Of a DNA stretch of 64,000 nt, positions 38,196-46,353 are shown piece after piece. This DNA is from Thiocystis violacea. Lineage in GTDB: Bacteria > Pseudomonadota > Gammaproteobacteria > Chromatiales > Chromatiaceae. Position 1 is the stretch's first letter; every line of letters starts with the position of its first letter. The position numbers were made by a program, and so were the translations under genes. The DNA lies in the NCBI RefSeq assembly GCF_016583575.1, contig NZ_NRRG01000009.1, positions 1 through 64,000 on the forward strand, written 5' to 3'. A model generated the notes under the pieces. It had not been told where the DNA came from. It saw nothing but the letters and a program-made list of their open reading frames with translations, and did not search any database.

Positions 38196-40002
38196 TCCGC
38201 CCTGGCGTCCCAACTTCGAGATGGCGGCCCTCGTCGGCTGGCTGACCATCGGGTTGCTGGCGGCCAGCCTGCATCGCCTCTGGCCCTTGCATCAAGCGCC
38301 GTTCCAGGTACTCGCCGCCCTATCGATCCCGCTCGGACTGCGCTGGCTCCTGCCCGCGATGCGCCACCATCACCGCCAGGCCAAGCTGGCCGGACAGCCG
38401 CTGGCGTTCATGGACCCGGCACAACTGGCCGAGCAGTGTCGCCGCCATCGCGACGACATTTGGTTTGGCTGGGGCTTCGACTGGAACAGCACCCACGCCC
38501 AACTGTCGCTGGATCTGATCCGCGCCGGTCCCGAACGCTTCGTGCGTGCCCAATCGCAACTCGGTGCCCACTGGCTGCATGGACTGGCGGCCCGCGAAAC
38601 GCCGGTCTGGCTGCCGGTAGAGCACAGCGCCGGGCATATCCTGATCGTCGGCACCACCGGGGCGGGCAAGACGCGCCTGCTCGATCTGCTGGTCACCCAG
38701 GCGGTGCTGCGCGGCGAGGCAGTGGTCATCATCGACCCCAAGGGCGATCAGGATCTCCAGCACTCCGCGCGTCAGGCGTGCGTGCGCACCGGCCAGCCGG
38801 AACGCTTCGTGAGTTTTCACCCCGCTTTTCCGGATCGCAGCCACCGCATCGATCCGCTCTATTCGTTCAACCGCGCCACCGAGATCGCCAGTCGCATCGC
38901 CGCCATCATGCCGAGCGTCAGCGGCAACGACCCCTTCAAGAGCTTTTCGCAGATGGCGCTCTCGCATGTGATCGGTGGGGTGCTGGCCGCCGGGGAACGG
39001 CCCAACCTGGTGAACCTGCGCCGCTACCTCGAAGGCGGCGTCGAGACGCTGGTGGTGCGCGTGCTCACCCGCTACTTCGACGAACGGATCCCGGGCTGGG
39101 AGGGGCCGGCGGCCCGCTTCCTCGGCAAGGCGCGCGACACCCCGGCGCGCGCCGGCGGCCTGGTGCGCTTCTACCAGGAGCAGGTGCGCGCCGAACACCC
39201 ATCGACCGTCATCGAGGGGCTGGTCTCGCTGTTTCAGCACGACCGGGTGCATTTCTCCAAGATGGTCGCGAGCCTGTTTCCGATCCTCAACATGCTGACC
39301 GCCGGCTCGCTCGGCCCCCTGCTCTCACCCGACAGCGACGATCCGCTGGATGCGCGCCCCATCACCGCCATGGCCAGCCTCGTCGAGCGCGCCCAGGTGG
39401 CCTACATCGGCTTGGATTCACTTTCGGACGGCCTGGTCGGGGCGGCCATTGGCTCGATCCTGATCGCGGATCTGGCGGCGGTCGCCGGGGATCGTTACAA
39501 CTACGGCACCAATCATCGCCCGGTCAACGTCTTCATCGACGAGGCGTCCGAGGTCGTCAATGACCCGCTGATTCAGCTTCTAAACAAAGGCCGTGGCGCG
39601 GGTCTGCGCCTGACCATCGCCACCCAGACCTTCGCCGACTTCGCCGCCCGCACCGGCAGCGAGGCCAAGGCGCGCCAGGTCTTGAGCAACCTCAACACCC
39701 TGATTGCCTTACGCGTGCTCGATGGCGAGACCCAGGAGTATGTCACCGCCAGCCTGCCCAAGGCCCGGTTGAAAACGCTCACCCGCACCCAGGGCACCTC
39801 GACGCAACAGGATCTGCTGTCGCACTCGGGCAATGTCGGCGAGCAACTGAAAGAAGAAGTGAGCGAGCTGTTCCAGCCCGCGTTGCTCGGTATGCTGCCC
39901 AATCTCCATTACATCGCGCGGCTCGCGGGTGGGCGCATCGTCAAGGGACGGCTGCCGATTCTGGGCGCGCCGAAACCATCGCGCCCCCCGGCCCACCGCT
40001 GA
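38185..40002 (+). CDS. traD: TraD, type IV coupling protein
   Basis: The inner-membrane ATPase that passes the relaxase-DNA complex to the secretion channel. TTG start at 38185 (N-terminus AYNPPWRPNFE is typical for ICE TraD). Two membrane segments at about residues 14-30 and 40-56; Walker A GTTGAGKT at 156-163; Walker B NVFIDEAS near 450. 605 residues. Overlaps traI by 11 bases. Confidence 0.94.
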   Translation: MAYNPPWRPNFEMAALVGWLTIGLLAASLHRLWPLHQAPFQVLAALSIPLGLRWLLPAMRHHHRQAKLAGQPLAFMDPAQLAEQCRRHRDDIWFGWGFDWNSTHAQLSLDLIRAGPERFVRAQSQLGAHWLHGLAARETPVWLPVEHSAGHILIVGTTGAGKTRLLDLLVTQAVLRGEAVVIIDPKGDQDLQHSARQACVRTGQPERFVSFHPAFPDRSHRIDPLYSFNRATEIASRIAAIMPSVSGNDPFKSFSQMALSHVIGGVLAAGERPNLVNLRRYLEGGVETLVVRVLTRYFDERIPGWEGPAARFLGKARDTPARAGGLVRFYQEQVRAEHPSTVIEGLVSLFQHDRVHFSKMVASLFPILNMLTAGSLGPLLSPDSDDPLDARPITAMASLVERAQVAYIGLDSLSDGLVGAAIGSILIADLAAVAGDRYNYGTNHRPVNVFIDEASEVVNDPLIQLLNKGRGAGLRLTIATQTFADFAARTGSEAKARQVLSNLNTLIALRVLDGETQEYVTASLPKARLKTLTRTQGTSTQQDLLSHSGNVGEQLKEEVSELFQPALLGMLPNLHYIARLAGGRIVKGRLPILGAPKPSRPPAHR

Positions 40003-40022
40003 CACCCGCGAGACCGCGCGCC

Positions 40023-40670
40023 ATGGCCGAATCCCGTCCCGTCAGTGGATCCAAGGGTGGTGACGGCTCCCCCCTGATCGCCGGGCTCAGCCTGTTCCTG
40101 CTGCTCCTGATGGGGATCGCCAGCCTCATCCCCACGCCCTGGTTACAGCTCACCCTGGGACTCGAACGCCAGTGGTTTCGCGCCAGTCTCGGCGAGCGCA
40201 CCGCCACCGCCATCCTGGATCAGGCGGATCTGTGGTTTCGCCAACAGGCCGAGGACAGCGGCCAGGTCGCGGCCAGCTACGTCGCCATCGGGCAGGCCGG
40301 GGCCTCGGCCCTGTTTGACGGGGTCAGCCCGGCGTGGTTGAACGATCGCCTGGACGCCTTCTGGCTGTTGGTGAAACTGGCCTTGCAGCGGCTGTCGCTG
40401 CTCGCCGCCTGGGGGCCAGCCATACTCGCCCTTTTGGTCGGGGGCGTTCTGGACGGACACTGGCGCTGGCGCATCCGTCAGCTTGGCTTCGACTATCCCA
40501 GTCCCGCCGTGCGGCAGACCAGCCAAATGGCCCTGCGGCTGGTCTTCGGCTTGCTGCTGCTGGCGGTCTTTCTCCCCTTTCCGCAGCCTCCCGCCGGCGT
40601 CCCTATCCTGGTCACCGGGTTGGTGATACTCATTGAAATCAGCATGCGTCATCTCCCCAAACAGCTTTGA
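40023..40670 (+). CDS. ICE inner-membrane protein, DUF4400/PFL_4697-like
   Basis: A 215-residue protein with membrane helices at about residues 20-40, 115-145 and 170-205. The pattern WGPAILALLVGGVLDGHWRW matches the DUF4400-type proteins that follow traD in SXT-like elements (orf s043). Its role in conjugation is not defined. It closes the traI-traD unit. Confidence 0.75.
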   Translation: MAESRPVSGSKGGDGSPLIAGLSLFLLLLMGIASLIPTPWLQLTLGLERQWFRASLGERTATAILDQADLWFRQQAEDSGQVAASYVAIGQAGASALFDGVSPAWLNDRLDAFWLLVKLALQRLSLLAAWGPAILALLVGGVLDGHWRWRIRQLGFDYPSPAVRQTSQMALRLVFGLLLLAVFLPFPQPPAGVPILVTGLVILIEISMRHLPKQL

Positions 40671-40692
40671 TCCTCTCCCCAAAACCGTGCGC

Positions 40693-40719
40693 GGAACGGT
40701 CTTCAATCCATTCACCGTT
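40693..40719. promoter_or_regulatory. Tra-operon motif GGAACGGTC-N8-ATTCACCGTT, traL copy
   Basis: Lies 64 bases before traL. The same pair of blocks with N9 occurs at 35975-36002 before traI. A shared site at two tra promoters suggests one activator, as SetCD or AcaCD do in SXT and IncA/C. Confidence 0.6.
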
Positions 40720-40782
40720 GTTGGCTGACGCCGACGGCAAAATGCGGCATCGTGTCGTCATGGCAACGAATGAGCGATACGA

Positions 40783-41064
40783 ATGGCCACGGTTGAAATG
40801 CCCCGTCATGTCGATGATCCACCGAATCTGATGCTGTGGCGCATCGATGATGTCACGCCCTTTCTCATCCTGCTCGTCATTGGCATTCTCATCAATCAAA
40901 CGATGATCTTCATTGGGATTGGCCTCATCACCGTGCGCCTGTATGGACGGTTTCGCGAAAGCCGCGCCGATGGCTATGCCCTACATGGGCTGTATTGGCT
41001 CGGTTTGATGCCGATGCCTCATCGCTCCACGCCCAATCCGTTCATTCGGCGCTACCTGCCATGA
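40783..41064 (+). CDS. traL: TraL, conjugal pilus assembly protein
   Basis: A 93-residue inner-membrane protein. MPRHVDDPPNLMLWRIDDV and the C-terminal TPNPFIRRYLP are clear TraL signatures. Two close membrane segments lie between residues 28 and 55. It nucleates assembly of the F-type channel. ATGA overlap with traE. Confidence 0.93.
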   Translation: MATVEMPRHVDDPPNLMLWRIDDVTPFLILLVIGILINQTMIFIGIGLITVRLYGRFRESRADGYALHGLYWLGLMPMPHRSTPNPFIRRYLP

Positions 41065-41702
41065 CGCTCACGCTGTTTCGTCAAACCTGGCAACGTCTGG
41101 TGGCGGAAAACCACTTCCATCGCTGGATGCTGCTCGCGCTGCTGGCCACCAACCTGCTCACCCTGGCCGCCTTGCTCCAGGCCGAACGCACGGTGGTGCT
41201 GGTACCGCCGATCCTGGAAAGCCAGGTCAATGTCGCCCGCGAGAGCGCCAGTCAAGCGGTGAAGGAAGCCTGGGGACTGTTCGTGACCGAACTGCTCGGC
41301 AATGTCACCCCCACCACCGCGCCGTTCCTGCGCGCCACCCTGGAGCCACTGCTCAGTCCGGCGCTGCGCCGCGAGGTGGCGGCGGGTATCGACGCCCAAG
41401 TCGAGGCGCTGCAACGGGATCGGGTGAGCGTGCGGTTTTCGCCCGAAGTCATTCGCTACGAGTCAACCGGCGATCTGGTGCGGGTACAGGGCAAACAGAT
41501 CATCAGCGGCCCGAACGCCAGCATTGTGACGCGCCCGCGCACCTATGAGATTCAGATCGCCTTTCGTCATTATCGGCCCATGATCACGCGCCTGGATGCC
41601 TATCAAGACGAGAAAGCGCGCCAGGAACGCCGCGATCCGCCGCTTCCCGAGCCCTTCCCTGACGCACAACCCGCGCCGTCAACCGACGGCTCCACCCAGT
41701 GA
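41061..41702 (+). CDS. traE: TraE, VirB5/VirB8-position F-type channel protein
   Basis: A 213-residue bitopic inner-membrane protein: one helix (about residues 22-38, MLLALLATNLLTLAALL) then a periplasmic domain. ARESASQAVKEAWGLFVTEL and the Pro-rich tail fit TraE. Coupled to traL and traK by overlaps. Confidence 0.9.
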   Translation: MTLTLFRQTWQRLVAENHFHRWMLLALLATNLLTLAALLQAERTVVLVPPILESQVNVARESASQAVKEAWGLFVTELLGNVTPTTAPFLRATLEPLLSPALRREVAAGIDAQVEALQRDRVSVRFSPEVIRYESTGDLVRVQGKQIISGPNASIVTRPRTYEIQIAFRHYRPMITRLDAYQDEKARQERRDPPLPEPFPDAQPAPSTDGSTQ

Positions 41703-42718
41703 TTGGCTCCCTGGCCGCTTCGGCGTCAGGTGAATGGAGGATGTTTCGCATGTCGCGTGATGGCCAGGCTCCGTTGTGTCCGTTACTCCTGCCGCCATGG
41801 GTCCGCATACTCGCCCTGGCGCTCTGTGTCGGTCCCGTCGCGGCGCAACCCAGCGACGTGGGGATTGAGCTGCCGCCCGTGCCCAACGCGCGGCTGACCG
41901 AACCGGACACCGCGTTCGGTCGCGCGCGGGACGGACGGTTGGTTCCGGTCAAGGCCCCCTCGCCGAATTCCGCCACGCCCAGTCATCTCGAAGTCGGCCC
42001 CTTGCGTGTCCACGCCACGCCCGGCGTCAATCTGATCGTCGAGATCGCCATCGATCATCTCAATCGCATCCTCACCCCTTTTCCCAACCCGCAGGTGCGC
42101 ACGGTATCCGACGCCAGCACGAGCGTGGACGGCGCGGCGATTTATGTCGCCACGGCCAGCGAGGCGCCGGTCACGCTGTTCGTGAGCGATGCCTCCGATC
42201 CCCATCACGCCCTGTCGCTGACCCTGGCGCCTCGGCGTCTCCCCCCGCGCGAAATCCAACTGCTCTTGAGCGATCCCCTACCCTCGACCCTGCACTCCAC
42301 GCCTCCCACCGCCCCCGCGGACGCCGCGGCGTCGGACTATGTCGAGGGCCTCACCGAAGCCATGCGGGCACTGGCGCAGGAAGCGATTCCCAGCGGCTAC
42401 AGCCTGCGCCAGGCCAAGCGTGGGGAAACCGTCACTTGTTCGCAACTGGGTCTGGAGACCACCCGCGGACAGGTTCTGGAGGGACACGAGATGTGGCTCG
42501 TCACCGCCCTGGCGCGCAATACCTCCAAAACGCCATTGGAGATCGAGGAACGCGCCTGTCACGCAACAGTGGAGGGCGAGACAGTCGCGGTCGCCGCCTG
42601 GCCGCGCGTGTCCCTGGAGCCGGGCGAGCAGGTCGAGCTGTATGTCGCGGTTCGCCCGCGAAGCCCCGAGCAACGCCATCCGGAACGGCCCTCGCTGCGT
42701 TCCGGCGGGGAGCGTTAG
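41699..42718 (+). CDS. traK: TraK, periplasmic secretin-like core protein
   Basis: F-type counterpart of VirB9. A signal peptide (LLLPPWVRILALALCVGPVAA) begins some 28 residues after the GTG at 41699; internal ATGs at 41741 or 41750 are possible starts. The domain starts VHATPGVNLIVEIAIDHLNR, with GETVTCSQLGLETTRG mid-protein and a C-terminal beta domain. About 339 residues. Confidence 0.85.
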   Translation: MIGSLAASASGEWRMFRMSRDGQAPLCPLLLPPWVRILALALCVGPVAAQPSDVGIELPPVPNARLTEPDTAFGRARDGRLVPVKAPSPNSATPSHLEVGPLRVHATPGVNLIVEIAIDHLNRILTPFPNPQVRTVSDASTSVDGAAIYVATASEAPVTLFVSDASDPHHALSLTLAPRRLPPREIQLLLSDPLPSTLHSTPPTAPADAAASDYVEGLTEAMRALAQEAIPSGYSLRQAKRGETVTCSQLGLETTRGQVLEGHEMWLVTALARNTSKTPLEIEERACHATVEGETVAVAAWPRVSLEPGEQVELYVAVRPRSPEQRHPERPSLRSGGER

Positions 42719-44050
42719 ATGCCGATCCAAGCCCCCGCGGCCTGGGAGCGGCTCTCGCCACGGGTGCGCCGCTGGCTGGTCTTGGGGAGCGTGCTCGGCG
42801 GGGTGGCCCTGATCGTCGTCCTGGCCTTCGGCCAACCACCGGACACGCCCGCCGCGCGCGCCCAACAGGCGCGTGAACACATGACCAGTACGCTGCTGAC
42901 GGATGTCGATCCCCGCGCGCTCGGGATCGATGGACTGGCGCAGCGGCTGACGCGCCTGGAGCGGCAACTAGCGGACACCTCCTCGAATCTGGCGCGATTG
43001 AAAACCGCCGAGGCGGGGAGCGTGAATCGTCAGGTTCAGGAGCGCCAACAGGGCCAAACCGCTCAGCTCGCGTCCTTGCGGCAGGAGATCGATCGACTCA
43101 AAACACAACGGGAGGCCCTGCCGCCCGCACCGCCACCGCCGATCCCGGCGGCCATTCCGGTGCCCGCGGTGCCCAAACGCCCGGAAACCGTGCCCGACAC
43201 GCCACCGGCAATCAACGATCCGGCGCTGTTCGCCACCCAGCCAACGCCAGTCGGCGCGTCGCTCAATCCAAGCGCCACGGCGCCCCGTGCCACGCGAGCC
43301 CCGCCGGCCATTCGGGTGGTCGGTCAAGAGACCGCCACCAAACCCATGCCGACCCCAGCGGGCACCGCCGCGGCCAGTGGCGCCGCGCCACAGGTCATCA
43401 TCCCCGCGGGCAGCATTCTGCGCGGGGTGTTGCTCTCGGGCATGGACGCACCGACCGGCAAGCAAGCCCGGCGCGATCCCTATCCGGCCCTGCTGCGCGT
43501 GAAGCACGACGCGATTCTGCCCAATCGCTTCCGCGCCGATGTACGCGAGTGTTTCATCACCGTCGCCGGTTACGGCGAACTCTCCAGCGAACGCGCCTTT
43601 CTGCGCACCGAAGTGATGACCTGCGTGCGCCACGATGGCGGGGTGATCGAGGTGCCGGTGGACGGCTACGCGGTGGGCGAGGACGGCAAGGTGGGGCTGC
43701 GCGGGCGCCTGGTCTCCAAGCAGGGCCAGATCATCGCGCGTGCCATGCAGGTGTCCTTCCTGGAAGGTCTCTCCGAGGTCTTCGGCAAACAGCCGGTGTC
43801 GGTCATCAGCACCACACCGAGCAATCAGGTGGCCTACCAGGACGTGCTCTCCGAGGACTCCGCGCAGGCCGCCGCCCTGAGTGGGACGGGCAAGGCACTC
43901 GACCGACTGGCCCAGTATTACCTCGACATGGCCCAGGACATCTTTCCCGTGATCGAGATCGACGCGGGCCGCGCGATCGAAGTGATCCTCAACCGGGGGA
44001 CCGCGCTGCAACTGATCGAAACGGGACGCACCCGTGGTCAGCGGCGTTAG
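42719..44050 (+). CDS. traB: TraB, VirB10-like core-channel protein
   Basis: A 443-residue protein spanning both membranes. It has an N-terminal helix (about residues 20-38), a coiled coil (about 75-130), a Pro-rich periplasmic spacer, and a C-terminal TraB/VirB10 domain with YPALLRVKHDAILPNRF and QIIARAMQVSFLEGLSEVFG. Starts one base after the traK stop. Confidence 0.94.
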   Translation: MPIQAPAAWERLSPRVRRWLVLGSVLGGVALIVVLAFGQPPDTPAARAQQAREHMTSTLLTDVDPRALGIDGLAQRLTRLERQLADTSSNLARLKTAEAGSVNRQVQERQQGQTAQLASLRQEIDRLKTQREALPPAPPPPIPAAIPVPAVPKRPETVPDTPPAINDPALFATQPTPVGASLNPSATAPRATRAPPAIRVVGQETATKPMPTPAGTAAASGAAPQVIIPAGSILRGVLLSGMDAPTGKQARRDPYPALLRVKHDAILPNRFRADVRECFITVAGYGELSSERAFLRTEVMTCVRHDGGVIEVPVDGYAVGEDGKVGLRGRLVSKQGQIIARAMQVSFLEGLSEVFGKQPVSVISTTPSNQVAYQDVLSEDSAQAAALSGTGKALDRLAQYYLDMAQDIFPVIEIDAGRAIEVILNRGTALQLIETGRTRGQRR

Positions 44051-44100
44051 CGCCGCGCGCGGCCCCACCACCCTGACCACCGACTCACGGGAACCGCACG

Positions 44101-44889
44101 ATGAACAGACTCACCACACGACTCGCATGGGCGCCACCGACGCTGGCCGTGGCGGTCGCACTCGGATTACCCCTGGCCGGCGCGGGCGCCGATGCGCCCG
44201 GCGCCGCGCCGCCCGCCACCCTGAGCGACCCGGCGGAGGTGGGAGACCTGATGAAGGGTATTGACGGCTTGCGTCGTCTCCCTATCCAAGGGGTGTCGAT
44301 CATGCAGTCGGGCGAGAAGATCTTTTTCGTCTCGGCCAACGGGCGCTATGTCTTCCTCGGCCCCGCCATCGATCTGTGGCATGGGGAACGGCTGAACTCG
44401 CTGGCGGACGCTGACCGGCTGATGGGACGCCTCGATATCGGTCGCCTGAAGCTCAACGCCAGCGACCTGGGTGCGCTCGACGTGGGCGATGGCACCCGCG
44501 AGATCCTCGTCTTCGTCGATCCGATGTGCCCCCATTGCGCGACGCTACTCGACCAGATTCAAGTCTTGTCCCTCGCGCAACGCACACCCTATCGGTTTCG
44601 CCTCATTCCGCTGGCCCTGCTCGGCGCGGACTCGATTACGGCAGCGGTCAACCTCAACTGCCTGGCCGACAGCGATCGTGCCGCCGCCACGCAGGCGTTG
44701 CTGACGCATACGCTTGAGACCGTGCCCACGGCGCAAGAATCCTGCGGGCAAGGGGCGCTCCAGCGCGCCCTGGTGACCGCGCATTTGTTGGGCATCAGCA
44801 CGGTGCCCTTTCTGATCGCCCCCGATGGCCGCCTGCAGCCCGGCCTACCCGCGGATCTGCTGACCTGGATCGCCGGAGACGAGGCATGA
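44101..44889 (+). CDS. DsbC-like thiol:disulfide isomerase of the ICE
   Basis: A 262-residue exported thioredoxin-fold protein. Signal peptide to about residue 30. The active site is DPMCPHC (Cys143, Cys146), the DsbC/DsbG-type CPHC variant. N-terminal DsbC dimerisation-like region (GIDGLRRLPIQGVSIM). It probably forms or isomerises disulfides in TraU, TraN and TraV, which are Cys-rich. The same gene lies in this place in SXT-like elements. Confidence 0.9.
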   Translation: MNRLTTRLAWAPPTLAVAVALGLPLAGAGADAPGAAPPATLSDPAEVGDLMKGIDGLRRLPIQGVSIMQSGEKIFFVSANGRYVFLGPAIDLWHGERLNSLADADRLMGRLDIGRLKLNASDLGALDVGDGTREILVFVDPMCPHCATLLDQIQVLSLAQRTPYRFRLIPLALLGADSITAAVNLNCLADSDRAAATQALLTHTLETVPTAQESCGQGALQRALVTAHLLGISTVPFLIAPDGRLQPGLPADLLTWIAGDEA

Positions 44890-45551
44890 GCCCGCGGTCG
44901 TCCTCCGCACGCGCCCCGGTCCTGGCGATCACGGCGCTGCTCCTCGCCACGGCGGGCCTCACCGCCGGGTGTGGCTCCATGGCCGTGGGCGAGCGCCACT
45001 TCGGTTGCCAAGGCCATCCCAGCGATCCCTTATGCCTGCCCACCTCGCGCGTCTATGAACGGACCAATGGCGCGGAGGCGATCCAGCCTACCGAGGTGGA
45101 CGCGGCGCGCCAGACAGGAGCGGCTCCTCGGGTTCGAGACGCGAGCGACGAACCGCTGTTCGGTTACGGCACGCCTCGCCCCAGCGCCCCGGCCTCCAGG
45201 CCGCGCGAGCCGGCCGTGACTCCCCGTATCGCCGACGACACCCACATCAGCACGCTTGGCGAGACTGAAGACCTGCTGCTCCCGCGCTCGCGCGATCCGA
45301 TTCCCCTACGGATGCCGGCCCAGGTGATGCGTATCTGGTTCGCGCCCTGGGAAGACCGCCAATCCGATCTGCACGCCAGCGGGTATGTCTTCACCGAAAT
45401 CACACCCAAGACCTGGACGCTGGCCGCTGGCCCGGATCGCTTCAGTCAGGCGTGGCTGAAACCCTTGCAGATGGAGCCGCGCGCCCGGGCCAGCGACTCC
45501 CCGAGCGCCCCGGCCGCTTCGCCACCGAACAACGCCCACCGTCGTCCCTAA
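44886..45551 (+). CDS. traV: TraV, outer-membrane lipoprotein of the channel
   Basis: A 221-residue VirB7-position lipoprotein. Lipobox LTAGC (Cys29); the following GCQGHPSDPLCLPTSRVYE contains the two cysteines expected for TraV. Pro-rich tail. Overlaps the DsbC-like gene (ATGA). Confidence 0.9.
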   Translation: MSPRSSSARAPVLAITALLLATAGLTAGCGSMAVGERHFGCQGHPSDPLCLPTSRVYERTNGAEAIQPTEVDAARQTGAAPRVRDASDEPLFGYGTPRPSAPASRPREPAVTPRIADDTHISTLGETEDLLLPRSRDPIPLRMPAQVMRIWFAPWEDRQSDLHASGYVFTEITPKTWTLAAGPDRFSQAWLKPLQMEPRARASDSPSAPAASPPNNAHRRP

Positions 45552-45603
45552 CGGTGTTCTCCTCACCCCTCCCCTGTTTCATAGCCCAATCCACGGAGTC
45601 CTC

Positions 45604-45936
45604 ATGTTGAACCCCCCTCCTCCCCGTGCCCTCCACCTGGCCGGGCGCCTGCTGCTCGTGGCCGTCGCCCTGGCCCCCATGCTGGCGTTCGCCGGCGAGG
45701 GCACCGGCGACACCACCGGCACCGAATTTCAAGTGGTCTACACCCTGATCACGGGCTGGATGACCGGCCTGCTCGGCAAAATCATTGCCGTGTCCTTCAT
45801 CCTGGTCGGCCTGGTCGCCGGCGTCATGCGCCAGTCGATCATGGGGTTCGTGGTGGGTGTGGCCGCCGGGGTCGGGATGCTGGTGGCGCCGAACGTCATC
45901 AATACCTTGTTTACCGCCACCTTACCGCTGGCCTAA
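45604..45936 (+). CDS. traA: TraA-like pilin
   Basis: A 110-residue propilin. Long leader ending LAFA|GEG, then two hydrophobic helices (TLITGWMTGLLGKIIAVSF and MGFVVGVAAGVGMLVAPNVI), the form of F-type pilins. GGAG lies 7 bases before ATG. Followed by about 100 bases with no gene. Confidence 0.85.
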   Translation: MLNPPPPRALHLAGRLLLVAVALAPMLAFAGEGTGDTTGTEFQVVYTLITGWMTGLLGKIIAVSFILVGLVAGVMRQSIMGFVVGVAAGVGMLVAPNVINTLFTATLPLA

Positions 45937-46038
45937 GGCGCGCGCGATCACCTCTCCTGCGCATTCATTTGCGTCACCGGCCGCTGGCCGAGATCGGGCA
46001 GGCAACTGCCCACCCCCTTGCCGAGGCCAGTCATCGCG

Positions 46039-46353
46039 ATGCCCACGCTGCCACCGCCGTGCGAACCACGTCATTATCTTTCGGTCCCGAAAGCCCTGTT
46101 TGTCTCACTCGGCAGCCTCTCGCTAGCCGCCCGAGACCGCCTGTTCCAGCAGGCCCTGGAGGCCGTGCAGGGACGTTCGCGCGTCCTGGTGTGCGATGCC
46201 GAGCGCCGCTTGCTGCAACCCTGCCATCCCGCGCGTGCCCGCGAGCTGCTCACGAGCCGCCGCGCCCGGCTCCTCTCGATCGCACCGCCGTTGTTGCAGT
46301 TGCGCGCCGTCGTGACGCCCGCCCCGGCGCCTGACGAGGAGACCCCGACATGA
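46039..46353 (+). CDS. Small hypothetical conjugation protein before traC
   Basis: A 104-residue protein from ATG 46039 (MPTLPPPCEPRHYLSVPKAL). It contains helices AARDRLFQQALEAVQGRSRV and no membrane segment. It overlaps the traC start by 4 bases. A gene at this place occurs in SXT-type tra regions (between traA and traC). Function unknown. Confidence 0.6.
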   Translation: MPTLPPPCEPRHYLSVPKALFVSLGSLSLAARDRLFQQALEAVQGRSRVLVCDAERRLLQPCHPARARELLTSRRARLLSIAPPLLQLRAVVTPAPAPDEETPT

